DNA from: Streptomyces lavendofoliae
GTDB lineage: Bacteria; Actinomycetota; Actinomycetes; Streptomycetales; Streptomycetaceae
DNA: 64,000 bases
Direction of reading: 5' to 3'
Assembly (NCBI RefSeq): GCF_014649735.1
Contig: NZ_BMTP01000003.1
Span: 248,001-312,000 of the forward strand
Shown: in pieces, positions 16,898-25,346 of the stretch
Layout: each line of letters begins with the position of its first letter
How positions within the stretch are numbered: position 1 is the first letter of the stretch
The notes under the pieces: generated by a model
What the model was told of the DNA's origin: nothing
Databases searched by the model: none
What the model saw: only the letters and a program-made list of their open reading frames with translations
Position numbers and translations under genes: made by a program

Positions 16898-16990
16898 CCG
16901 CCGCCGACCTGCACATCTGCCCGCCTAACGTCGCCGCCGAAACCGATTCCCGACACCATGTCGGCGCAGGCTGCGCCGGAGGAGGACGAA

Positions 16991-19039
16991 GTGCGCAAGC
17001 TGCTGCCGCTGCTGAGCACCAACCCGCACGGAGGCGGCCGGTCCGCCCTCACCTGCCGTTACCGGTGCGGCGACGCCTGCTTCCACGAGGTGCCCAACAC
17101 CAGCGACAACGAGTACGCCGGCGACGTCATAGCCGGCGCGCTGTCGCGCCGCTCGATGATGCGCGCCGCCGCCGTCGTCACCGTCGCCGCCACGGCCGGC
17201 GGTGCCGTCGTCGCCCAGGCCGCGGCGGGCCAGGAGGCGGTCGCCGCCACGCCCCGTACGGCGGGCAGGGGCGCCGGTGCCAAGGGACTGCGCTTCACGC
17301 CCGTCGCGCCCAACACGGACGACCGGGTCACCGTGCCGGACGGCTACGCCCAGAGCGTGGTGATCCGCTGGGGCGAACCGATCCTGCGCGGCGCGCCCGC
17401 CTTCGACCCGGACAAGCAGACCGCCAGGGCCCAGGCAGGTCAGTTCGGGTACAACAACGACTTCCTGTCGCTGCTGCCGCTCAGGGGCGAGCACGGCCGC
17501 CAGGTCCTCGTGGCCAACCACGAGTACACGGACGAAGTCCTGATGTTCAAGGGCTACGACCCCGAGAACCCGACCCGCGAGCAGGTCGAGGTCGCCTGGG
17601 CCGCCCACGGCCTGTCCGTGGTCGTGGTCCAGGAGCAGCACCGCGACGGCCGGCTGACCCCGGTCACGCGCCACCCGCTCAACCGCCGCCTCACCGCGAC
17701 CAGCGAGTTCCAGCTCACCGGCCCGGCGGCCGGCGGCGCCCTGCTGCGCACCGGCGCCGACCCGGCCGGCCGCACGGTCCTCGGCACGCTCAACAACTGC
17801 GCCGGCGGCACCACCCCGTGGGGCACCACGCTCCACGGCGAGGAGAACTTCAACCAGTACTTCGCCAACGGGTCGTCCGCCACCGACAAGCGGTACGGCA
17901 TCGGCTCCGGTGCCACCGAGCGCAAGTGGGAGCGGTTCGACAAGCGGTTCGACGTCAAGCAGGAGCCCAACGAGTCGCACCGCTTCGGCTGGGTCGTCGA
18001 GCTGGACCCGTACGACCCCGACTCGACGCCCCGCAAGCGCACCGCGCTCGGCCGCTTCAAGCACGAGGCCGCGCAGCCGCGCCTGACCGCCGACGGCCGT
18101 CCGGTCGTCTACATGGGCGACGACGAGCGCTTCGACTACTTCTACAAGTTCGTCTCGTCGAAGCGGATGATGAAGGGCACCTCCCGCAAGGCCCGCGAGC
18201 ACAACCTCACCCTTCTCGACGAGGGCACGCTGTACGTGGCGAAGCTGACCGGCGACAGCCCGCAGGACATCGACGGCACCGGCAAGCTCCCGAGCGACGG
18301 CGAGTTCGACGGCAGCGGCCACTGGATCCCGCTCGCCACCGGCGACGTCTCGCACGTCCCCGGTATGACCGCCGAGGAGGTGTACGTCTTCACCCGCCTC
18401 GCCGGCGACAAGGTCGGCGCCACCAAGATGGACCGCCCCGAGGACGTCGAGCCGTCCCCGCGCACCGGCCGGGTGTACGTCGCCCTCACCAACAACAAGG
18501 ACCGGGGCGCGGCGGGCAAGGCCGGCGCGGACGAGGCCAACCCGCGCAACAACAACAAGCACGGCCAGATCCTGGAGCTCGCCGAGCACTGGGACGACCC
18601 GGCCTCCGACGGCTTCGCCTGGCGGCTGTTCCTCGTCGCGGGCGACCCGGAGGACCCGGCGACGTACTTCGCGGGCTACCCCAAGGAGAAGGTCAGCCCC
18701 ATCTCCTGCCCCGACAACGTGGCCTTCGACCCGTACGGCAACCTGTGGATCTCCACGGACGGCAACCAGCTCGGCTCGCACGACGGCCTGTTCGGCGTAG
18801 CGACGCAGGGCGAGCGGCGCGGTGAGCTGAAGCAGTTCCTGACCGTGCCGACCGGCGCCGAGACCTGCGGGCCGATCATCCAGCAGCGCCGCGTCCTCGT
18901 CGCCGTACAGCACCCCGGCGAGGTCGACGGGGCGACCGCCGACAAGCCGGCGTCGCAGTGGCCCGACGGCCCGGGCCGGATCGTCCGCCCGTCGGTCGTC
19001 GCCGTCTACCGCAAGGACGGCCGCGACATCGGCGTCTGA
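16991..19039 (+). CDS. phoX: PhoX-type alkaline phosphatase, Tat-exported
   Basis: A 682-residue DUF839/PhoX phosphatase, a Ca/Fe-dependent secreted phosphomonoesterase that scavenges phosphate. The start GTG at 16991 follows GGAGGAGG; the frame is open far upstream but has no family content. The twin-arginine signal is RRSMMRAAAVVTVAA (about residues 53-67), placed after an N-terminal stretch, as in PhoX and unlike ordinary signal peptides. Catalytic-domain landmarks are NNDFLSLLPL, VANHEYT, NNCAGGTTPWGTTLHGEEN, GWVVELDPYD, ALGRFKHEAA and MDRPEDVEPSP. A PHO box precedes it. It is convergent with the 19050-20030 gene. Confidence 0.95.
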   Translation: MRKLLPLLSTNPHGGGRSALTCRYRCGDACFHEVPNTSDNEYAGDVIAGALSRRSMMRAAAVVTVAATAGGAVVAQAAAGQEAVAATPRTAGRGAGAKGLRFTPVAPNTDDRVTVPDGYAQSVVIRWGEPILRGAPAFDPDKQTARAQAGQFGYNNDFLSLLPLRGEHGRQVLVANHEYTDEVLMFKGYDPENPTREQVEVAWAAHGLSVVVVQEQHRDGRLTPVTRHPLNRRLTATSEFQLTGPAAGGALLRTGADPAGRTVLGTLNNCAGGTTPWGTTLHGEENFNQYFANGSSATDKRYGIGSGATERKWERFDKRFDVKQEPNESHRFGWVVELDPYDPDSTPRKRTALGRFKHEAAQPRLTADGRPVVYMGDDERFDYFYKFVSSKRMMKGTSRKAREHNLTLLDEGTLYVAKLTGDSPQDIDGTGKLPSDGEFDGSGHWIPLATGDVSHVPGMTAEEVYVFTRLAGDKVGATKMDRPEDVEPSPRTGRVYVALTNNKDRGAAGKAGADEANPRNNNKHGQILELAEHWDDPASDGFAWRLFLVAGDPEDPATYFAGYPKEKVSPISCPDNVAFDPYGNLWISTDGNQLGSHDGLFGVATQGERRGELKQFLTVPTGAETCGPIIQQRRVLVAVQHPGEVDGATADKPASQWPDGPGRIVRPSVVAVYRKDGRDIGV

Positions 19040-19049
19040 CGCGAGGGGC

Positions 19050-20030
19050 TCACGAGGTGGCGCGGCCGTCCCCGCGCCACCTCGCGAACTGTTCCGCCGG
19101 CTCGCCCGTGAACGCCCAGGGCGCCCACGAGGCCCGCGCCCCCAGCAACCCGAACAGTTCGCCGTACACCGCGCCCAGGCCGGCGTAACACGCGGCGTGC
19201 GTGAGGTAGTTCAGCGGCTCGACCTCCTCCGGCCGGGCCGGTCCCGGCGACCGGCCGCCGACCCACCGCTCCCACGTCCTGCGCACCTCCGTCGCCGCCA
19301 GCTCGTGCTTCCAGTGCTGGTCGAAGCCCCGCACCGGACCCCGGCCGCGCGCGGCGTCCGCGATGTAGCGGTACTCCTCCACCCGCGCGATCTGCACCAG
19401 CACCGGCAGCGGCGAACCGGGCGGCGCCGCCCCCGCCGCGTCCCGCGCGAAGTCGTACATCGAGCCGTGCGTGCCGTGCCACCGGGCCGACCAGTACCGC
19501 AGCAGCTGCACATGGCCCTCCAGGTTGTGCGGGTCGCGCCGCCGCAGCTCGTCCCACCAGCGGCGCAGCTCCGCCCGGCCCACGCCGCCCTCGTACAGCC
19601 GCGCCACCGTCAGCAGGGACACCCACGGCATGGGGTCGGCCGGCCGCGCGTCGGCGGCGCCCAGGCAGGCCATGACCGCGACGTCCAGCCGTCCCCGGTC
19701 CACCGCCGTGCCCCGGCCGGCCGCGATGGCCTGGTTGAACACCCGCACCACCTCGGTCGCCGCCCGCAGCACCGCCGCGTCCGGGTGGTCGGGCTCCGCC
19801 GCCCGCCATGCCTCGGCGGCGGTGCTGCCGGCCGCCGCGTGGGCCAGCAGCCGCAGCCGGTGAGTACGGCGGGACCAGTCGTCACCGGTGTCGCGCAGCA
19901 GGTCGCGGACGCCCTGCCAGCGGCCGATGACGATGTCGTGCCGGGCGTCGGTCAGCGCCCGGTCGCCGAAGTCCGGGTCGAAGTCCGGCGCGAAACGTGT
20001 GGAGCGGCGGTTGCGGCGGCGTACGGCCAT
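19050..20030 (-). CDS. Conserved hypothetical helical protein
   Basis: A 326-residue protein with no motif I can name with certainty. It starts with a basic stretch (MAVRRRNRRSTRF) followed by FAPDFDPDFGD and helical, TPR-like sequence (WRAAEPDHPDAAVLRAATEV, WWDELRRRDPHNLEGHVQLL). HGTHGSMYDFAR and NYLTHAACYAG are distinctive. It resembles Streptomyces hypothetical proteins of the DUF4034 kind in length and helix content, but that match is from memory. No signal peptide or membrane segment is visible. The stop is only 10 bases from the phoX stop on the other strand. Confidence 0.7.
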   Translation of the reverse strand: MAVRRRNRRSTRFAPDFDPDFGDRALTDARHDIVIGRWQGVRDLLRDTGDDWSRRTHRLRLLAHAAAGSTAAEAWRAAEPDHPDAAVLRAATEVVRVFNQAIAAGRGTAVDRGRLDVAVMACLGAADARPADPMPWVSLLTVARLYEGGVGRAELRRWWDELRRRDPHNLEGHVQLLRYWSARWHGTHGSMYDFARDAAGAAPPGSPLPVLVQIARVEEYRYIADAARGRGPVRGFDQHWKHELAATEVRRTWERWVGGRSPGPARPEEVEPLNYLTHAACYAGLGAVYGELFGLLGARASWAPWAFTGEPAEQFARWRGDGRATS

Positions 20031-20075
20031 TTCCCTGTCCCCCCGTCTGAGCGCGGCGTGCGGGCCCTCGTGCTG

Positions 20076-21578
20076 TCAGAAGTCGGTCGCCAGGGTTTCG
20101 TTCCCCTCGGCCCGGTGGTCCTGGCGCGCCGGGTCGTAGGGCCCGGCCGCCGCCATCGCGCGTACCGCGTCCAGCCGCGCCGGCCGGTAGTACGCACTGC
20201 CCTTGCGCCAGTACCAGAGCATCGGTACGACGCCGGCGCCCAGCCCGCCCAGTCCGATCGCGACCGTCGTACCGGTCAGGCCGCCCAGCGACTCGAAGAA
20301 CATCCAGAACATGAACGCCGCGCCCGCCAGCGGCCAGGCGCCGCCCAGGACGAAGTCGCGCACGGACCGCAGCAGCAGTCCCCGGTAGGCGACCACGGCC
20401 GCGATGCCCGCCAGCCCGTAGTAGAAGGCGATCTGGAGCCCCATCGCGTTGACGGCGCTGTCCAGGATGTCGCCCACCGAGCCGAGGGCCGTCGCCGCAA
20501 CGAACAGCGCCAGTGCCACCACGCCCACCGCGGCGATCGCCATGTGCGGGGTGTTCCAGCGGCGGTGCACGGTGCCCAGGACGGCCGGCATCGTCCGGTC
20601 CCGGCCCATCGCGAACAGCGAGCGGGTGACCTGGATCAGCGTGGTCTCCAGGGTCGCGACGCTGGAGAGCATCACCGCCACGATCAGCAGCTTGCCGCCG
20701 ACGCCCGGCCAGACGGCGTCGCCCAGCAGCGCCAGGACGTTCGCCCCGCCGGCGGCACCGATCTGCCCGGCCGACAGGACGACGTTGACGGCGATGGTGA
20801 ACGCCTCGAAGAGCAGGAACACGACCCCGATGCCGACGAGCGCCGCGAACCCGGCCGTGCGGCGGCTGTCGCGGGTCTCCTCGCTCAGGTTGCTGGTGAC
20901 GTCCCAGCCCCAGTAGTAGAAGGCGGCGATCAGCGCCCCGGAGGCGAACCCGGACGCCCCGTCGAAGTGGGCGAACCCCAGCCAGGACCAGTCGAACGCG
21001 GTGGCGGCGCCCCGGTGCACGACGACGCCGGCGATGAACAGCAGCAGGATCAGCAACTCAACGCCGGTCATGAGCAGTTGCGCCCTTACGGTGAGCCGGG
21101 CGCCGCCCAGCACCACCAGCAGCATCAGCAGGAACCAGCCCGCGCCGACGGCGGTGGCGAGCGCGGTGTGCCCGGCCAGGTCCGGCGCGACGAGCGCCAG
21201 GGTGAGCTGCCCGGCCGGCAGGGACCCGGCCACCATGAAGATCGTCGCGGCGACGATCAGCGCCCAGCCGGAGAGGAAACCCAGCGCCGGGTGGAGGGTC
21301 CGGCCCACCCAGGAGTAGCTGGCGCCCGCGTTGACGTCGATCCGGCCCAGCCGGCTGAACGCCAGCACGATGCCGAGCATCGGGACCGCGCAGTACAACA
21401 GCGCGGCGGGCGCGGCGAATCCCACGGCTCCGACGAGGACGGCGGTGGTGGCGGCCAGCGAGTAGGCGGGCGCGCTGCCCGCGACCGCCATCACGATCGT
21501 GTCGAACGTGCCGAGGACATTGGGCTGGAGCCCCCGCCCGGGAGGCCTGCGGGAAGCTGTGCTTGAGCTGCTGCGCAT
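20076..21578 (-). CDS. APC-family amino acid permease
   Basis: A 500-residue integral membrane protein of the amino acid-polyamine-organocation superfamily, with about 12 membrane helices. The APC signature is GTFDTIVMAVAGSAPAYSLAATTAVL in TM1 and the following helix, with GASYSWVGRTLHPALGFLSGWA and YYWGWDVTSNLSEETRDSRRTAG (the TM6 region). The start ATG at 21578 (MRSSSSTASRRPPGRG) has AAGGA upstream. The C-terminal tail is hydrophilic (DPARQDHRAEGNETLATDF). The substrate is probably an amino acid or amine but cannot be specified. Confidence 0.92.
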   Translation of the reverse strand: MRSSSSTASRRPPGRGLQPNVLGTFDTIVMAVAGSAPAYSLAATTAVLVGAVGFAAPAALLYCAVPMLGIVLAFSRLGRIDVNAGASYSWVGRTLHPALGFLSGWALIVAATIFMVAGSLPAGQLTLALVAPDLAGHTALATAVGAGWFLLMLLVVLGGARLTVRAQLLMTGVELLILLLFIAGVVVHRGAATAFDWSWLGFAHFDGASGFASGALIAAFYYWGWDVTSNLSEETRDSRRTAGFAALVGIGVVFLLFEAFTIAVNVVLSAGQIGAAGGANVLALLGDAVWPGVGGKLLIVAVMLSSVATLETTLIQVTRSLFAMGRDRTMPAVLGTVHRRWNTPHMAIAAVGVVALALFVAATALGSVGDILDSAVNAMGLQIAFYYGLAGIAAVVAYRGLLLRSVRDFVLGGAWPLAGAAFMFWMFFESLGGLTGTTVAIGLGGLGAGVVPMLWYWRKGSAYYRPARLDAVRAMAAAGPYDPARQDHRAEGNETLATDF

Positions 21579-21867
21579 GGCGAATGTCCTTGTATGGCAC
21601 GGCATATGACGGGGAGCGTGAGGGGGCCGCGCATGTCGCGGCCTGGGCGGCACGTGTGGGTCGTGCGCATCGTAGTCGGGCGGGCGCGGTGCGGTGACGG
21701 CACCCGGAAGGATGACGTCCGGAATGTATCGGGGTGATCGCCGGGCGCGCGCGCCGGGCGGGGGTTCACGGCCGGCGGGGCTTACGGCGTGTGGGGCCGG
21801 CGGGCCGCCGTGGGCCCGGTGCGGCCCGGGGGCGGGTGGCGTCCGGGGCTCGCGGCGGCCTTGGGGC

Positions 21868-22833
21868 CTATGGGCGGGTGCGCAGGTCGAGGTCGACGAG
21901 GAGCGCGCGGTGGTCGCTGCGGGGCAGGTCGAGGAAGCGGACGCCGCGCACCGAGAAGTCCGCGCTGACCAGGACGTGGTCGATCTGCGCGTACGGCGGC
22001 AGCGTGGCGCCGCGCGGCCAGGAGCCGGTACGGGAGGCGCCGCCGAGGCGGGCGGCGTCGTGCAGGGCGCCGGCGTCGAGGACGGAGCGGAAGGCGGCGT
22101 GGTCCTGGGTGGCGTTGAAGTCGCCGGCGAGGACGAGCGGGCGGCCCCCATGGGCGGCGGCGAAGTCGCGCAGGAGGCCCAGCTCGTGCCTCCAGAGGCC
22201 GATCCCGCCGGGCAGGGGCGGCATCGGGTGGGCGAGCCGGAGCGTGACGTCCCGCCCGCCGACACGGACCGTGGCGCCCGGCATGCCCAAGGTGCTGCCG
22301 GGAAGGGCGGGTTGCGCGGTCAGCGGCACGGTGCCGAGCACGGCGGACCCGGCCGAGCCGGCGGCGGCGACCTGGGTGCCGTAGCGGAAGTGGGCGCCGA
22401 GGGCCCGGGTGCAGGCGGGGTCGCACTCGGAGACGAAGAGCACGTCGGGGCGCTCGCGCCGGACGAGGGCGAGCAGGCCGGCGGTCGCGTCGCCGAGGTG
22501 GACGTTCGCCGCGAGCACGCGCAGGCGCCCGTCGACCGGGCCCCGGGCGGGCGTCCCGTCCGGCCCGTACGGCTGGGTGAACCAGAGCGTCACGGCGAGG
22601 ACCGCGCCGGCCCAGACCGTCAGCGCCGGCCGGCGGGCCGGGAGGGCGGCCAGGAGTGCCAGCCCGGCCGGGACGGCGAGCCACGGCAGCAGCGCCAGGA
22701 GCTGCGGCACGGGCGTGACGGCGTCCGTGCCGAAGAGCCGGCAGCCGGTGACCACGGTGGGCGCGAGGAGCAGCAGCCCGGCGGCCCACGCGGCGGCCCG
22801 GCGGAGCGGAGGGAGGTGGTGGTTGGCGGCCAA
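21868..22833 (-). CDS. Membrane-anchored endonuclease/exonuclease/phosphatase-family protein
   Basis: A 321-residue protein. Three hydrophobic segments (about 12-30, 42-62, 70-88) precede an EEP domain with RVLAANVHLGD, LFVSECDP, LAGDFNATQDHAAFR, QIDHVLVS and RSDHRALLVDL. These include the catalytic Asp/Asn and His pairs of the Mg-dependent EEP fold. The domain is probably extracytoplasmic and may hydrolyse phosphodiesters in lipids or nucleic acids. It is followed by a 289-base gap before the permease gene, in which I see only GC-rich inverted repeats near 21790-21840 and no gene. Confidence 0.9.
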   Translation of the reverse strand: MAANHHLPPLRRAAAWAAGLLLLAPTVVTGCRLFGTDAVTPVPQLLALLPWLAVPAGLALLAALPARRPALTVWAGAVLAVTLWFTQPYGPDGTPARGPVDGRLRVLAANVHLGDATAGLLALVRRERPDVLFVSECDPACTRALGAHFRYGTQVAAAGSAGSAVLGTVPLTAQPALPGSTLGMPGATVRVGGRDVTLRLAHPMPPLPGGIGLWRHELGLLRDFAAAHGGRPLVLAGDFNATQDHAAFRSVLDAGALHDAARLGGASRTGSWPRGATLPPYAQIDHVLVSADFSVRGVRFLDLPRSDHRALLVDLDLRTRP

Positions 22834-22943
22834 GCGGACACCCTCTCACGGCTTCCCCGCCGGAGTCCCCCTCCTCGCTGATCCACTTGCCGGGAGCCGG
22901 TCGGGGGTGTGCCCTGGAGGGAGGTCAGCGGAAGGAGCGCGCC

Positions 22944-23351
22944 ATGGCCTCGCACGTCACGCTGCCCGGACGGCACCGCCGTACCGGGGAACGCCGGGCC
23001 CGTCCCGTGCACCGGTCCACCCTGACGGTGCTCGCGGTGTGCGCCGTGCTCTACGGCCTCTACGCCGAGGTCATCGTCCGGCGCGGCGACGGCCCCTTCA
23101 CCGGCGGGCAGGTCGTGCTCGCCGTGGTGAGCGCGGTCGTCTTCGGAGCCCTGTGGTACGCCTACCTCCGCGTCCGCCACGCACTGCCGCGCGAGGCGCG
23201 GGCGGCCGGGTTCGGCCTCCTCTGCGGTCTCAGCGTCGGGTTCCTCTACAGCCTGTCGGGCAACAGCGTCCTCACGGTGGCGGTGGTGTCCCTGGTGCTG
23301 GCGGTGTCGGCGGCCCTGGCGGCGTTCTACGTCTTCTATACGCGCGAATGA
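22944..23351 (+). CDS. Small four-helix membrane protein, unknown
   Basis: A 135-residue protein with a basic N-terminus (RHRRTGERRARPVHRS) and four predicted membrane helices (about 26-44, 55-73, 84-102, 108-130, ending AALAAFYVFYTRE). The ATG at 22944 has GGAAGGAG upstream. No family was recognised. It is divergent from the EEP gene and ends at a strong shared terminator. Confidence 0.75.
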   Translation: MASHVTLPGRHRRTGERRARPVHRSTLTVLAVCAVLYGLYAEVIVRRGDGPFTGGQVVLAVVSAVVFGALWYAYLRVRHALPREARAAGFGLLCGLSVGFLYSLSGNSVLTVAVVSLVLAVSAALAAFYVFYTRE

Positions 23352-23390
23352 CCCGCCGCGCCGGGGCGGCGGGCCGTCGTGCCGCCGGGT

Positions 23391-23419
23391 CGTGTCCGCC
23401 CGGCGGCCGGGCGGACACG
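23391..23419. terminator. Bidirectional terminator hairpin
   Basis: Perfect 13-base arms CGTGTCCGCCCGG (23391-23403) and its complement (23407-23419) with a 3-base loop, between the convergent 22944-23351 and 23423-24064 genes. Confidence 0.85.
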
Positions 23420-23422
23420 CGG

Positions 23423-24064
23423 TCAGCCGCCCAGGCGGGCCAGCTGCTGCTCGAAGGGCACGACGTCGGGCAGGCCGTTCCCGCCGGTCCCCCCGCCCGG
23501 GGCGGCCGTCCCCCGTGCGGGACGGGCCGCCATCAGCGCGGCCAGCTCCCCGGCCGCCCGGTCGATCCGGGCGGCCAGGTCGCCGGTGGCCCCTCCGCCG
23601 TCCCGGCCCGGTGAGCCCCAGTCCTCGGACGCCGCGTACACGGCCGTGGGCACGGTCGGCGCCCGCAGGTGGGCGAACAGCGGCCGCAGCGCGTGCTCCA
23701 GGACCAGCGAGTGGCGGGCGGTGCCGCCGGTGGCCGCGAGGAGGACCGGCGTACCGGTCAGCGCGTCGGGGTCGACCAGGTCGAAGAAGGACTTGAACAG
23801 GCCGCTGTACGAGGCGTTGAACACGGGCGTCACCGCGATCAGGCCGTCCGCGTCGGCCACCGCGTCGAGCGCGTCGCCCAGCGCGGGCGGCGGGAAGCCG
23901 GTGACCAGGTGCTTGGCGATGTCCAGCGCCAGGCCGCGCAGTTCGACGACCTCCACCCCGGTGCCGTCCGGGAGCTTCCCGGCCGCCGACGCGGTGAGCC
24001 GGTCGGCCAGCAGACGGGTGGACGAGGGGCTGCTCAGGCCGGCGGACACGGCGACGAGCCTCAC
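23423..24064 (-). CDS. NADPH-dependent FMN reductase (CE1759-like)
   Basis: A 213-residue flavodoxin-like reductase that would supply reduced FMN. It has MRLVAVSAGLSSPSSTRLLADRL (phosphate-binding N-terminus), VTPVFNASYSGLFKSFFDLVD and PVLLAATGGTARHSLVLEHALRPLF. The start is GTG at 24064, overlapping the upstream oxidoreductase stop as GTGA, so the two are translationally coupled. This two-component layout (LLM monooxygenase plus FMN reductase) is known as the CE1758/CE1759 pair in actinobacteria. The C-terminal 40 residues are Gly/Ala-rich. Confidence 0.9.
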   Translation of the reverse strand: MRLVAVSAGLSSPSSTRLLADRLTASAAGKLPDGTGVEVVELRGLALDIAKHLVTGFPPPALGDALDAVADADGLIAVTPVFNASYSGLFKSFFDLVDPDALTGTPVLLAATGGTARHSLVLEHALRPLFAHLRAPTVPTAVYAASEDWGSPGRDGGGATGDLAARIDRAAGELAALMAARPARGTAAPGGGTGGNGLPDVVPFEQQLARLGG

Positions 24065-25140
24065 GGGGTCTCCTTCCGGGTCGTGGCGGGGTGCGGCGGT
24101 GCGGTCTCGGGCACACCGGCCGGCCGCAGCCTCGCGAACTCCTTGCGCAGGACCGGTACGACCTCCTCGCCGAGGATGTCGAGCTGCTCCAGCACGGTCT
24201 TCAGCGGCAGACCGGCGTGGTCCATCAGGAAGAGCTGGCGCTGGTAGTCCCCCACGGAGTCGCGGAAGGACAGCGTCCGCTCGATGACCTGCTGTGGGGA
24301 GCCGACGGTCAGCGGGGTCTGCTCGGTGAACTCCTCCAGGGACGGGCCGTGCCCGTACACGGGCGCGTTGTCGAAGTACGGGCGGAACTCCCGTACGGCG
24401 TCCTGGGAGTTGTGGCGCATGAACACCTGGCCGCCGAGCCCGACGATGGCCTGCTCGGGCGTGCCGTGCCCGTAGTGCGCGTACCGCTGCCGGTAGAGGT
24501 CGACCATCTTCTTGGTGTGCTCCTTGGGCCAGAAGATGTTGTTGTGGAAGAAGCCGTCCCCGTAGTAGGCGGCCTGTTCGGCGATCTCGGGGGAGCGGAT
24601 GGAGCCGTGCCAGACGAACGGCGGTACGCCGTCCAGCGGGCGCGGGGTGGAGGTGAAGCCCTGGAGAGGGGTACGGAAGCGGCCCTCCCAGTCGACCACC
24701 TCGGTCCTCCACAGCTTGTGGAGGAGGGCGTAGTTCTCGACGGCGAGCGGGATGCCCTGGCGGATGTCCTGCCCGAACCAGGGGTACACCGGTCCGGTGT
24801 TGCCGCGTCCCATCATCAGGTCGACGCGCCCGTCGGCCAGGTGCTGGAGCATCGCGTAGTCCTCGGCGATCTTCACCGGGTCGTTGGTGGTGATCAGGGT
24901 CGTCGAGGTGGACAGGACCAGGCGCTCGGTGCGCGCGGCGACGTACCCGAGCATGGTGGTGGGGGAGGACGGGACGAACGGCGGGTTGTGGTGCTCGCCG
25001 GTCGCGAAGACGTCCAGGCCGACCTCCTCGGCCTTGAGCGCGAGGGTGACCATGGCCTTGATCCGCTCGTGTTCGCCGGGCGTACGGCCGTCGGTCGGGT
25101 CGGGCGTCACGTCACCGACGGTGAAGATCCCGAACTGCAT
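24061..25140 (-). CDS. LLM-class flavin-dependent oxidoreductase (CE1758-like)
   Basis: A 359-residue luciferase-like TIM-barrel monooxygenase using reduced FMN, with start MQFGIFTVGDVTPDPTDG at 25140. Family signatures are DVFATGEHHNPPFVPSSP, RLVLSTSTTLITTNDPVKIAEDYAMLQHLADGRVDLMMGRG and TVGSPQQVIERTLSF. It is coupled to the FMN reductase downstream. The substrate is unknown. Confidence 0.93.
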   Translation of the reverse strand: MQFGIFTVGDVTPDPTDGRTPGEHERIKAMVTLALKAEEVGLDVFATGEHHNPPFVPSSPTTMLGYVAARTERLVLSTSTTLITTNDPVKIAEDYAMLQHLADGRVDLMMGRGNTGPVYPWFGQDIRQGIPLAVENYALLHKLWRTEVVDWEGRFRTPLQGFTSTPRPLDGVPPFVWHGSIRSPEIAEQAAYYGDGFFHNNIFWPKEHTKKMVDLYRQRYAHYGHGTPEQAIVGLGGQVFMRHNSQDAVREFRPYFDNAPVYGHGPSLEEFTEQTPLTVGSPQQVIERTLSFRDSVGDYQRQLFLMDHAGLPLKTVLEQLDILGEEVVPVLRKEFARLRPAGVPETAPPHPATTRKETP

Positions 25141-25186
25141 CGCGCTCACCTCTCGCATTCGCCCGGGGTGGTGGACGCCCCGGCTT

Positions 25187-25212
25187 TGGTTGAATCTTAA
25201 ACCGTATTGGTC
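25187..25212 (-). promoter_or_regulatory. AT-rich promoter/operator candidate for the LLM-FMN reductase operon
   Basis: GGTTGAATCTTAAACC at 25188-25203 is a rare AT-rich island with GGTT/AACC ends and a TTGAA/TTAAA core like MarR-family operators. It lies about 50 bases upstream of the operon start. No regulator gene is adjacent, so the assignment is tentative. Confidence 0.35.
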
Positions 25213-25346
25213 AACGGGCGACCCGCCCCGCCTATTCCGCCCGCCTCCCCCGGCCGGCGCCGCCGCGTACGCACCCCGAGTCCCCCGCGAGGCCGAGGGG
25301 ACGCACCGGCCGCCGGGGGCGCCGCCGGGGCGCCGGCGTCACCGGT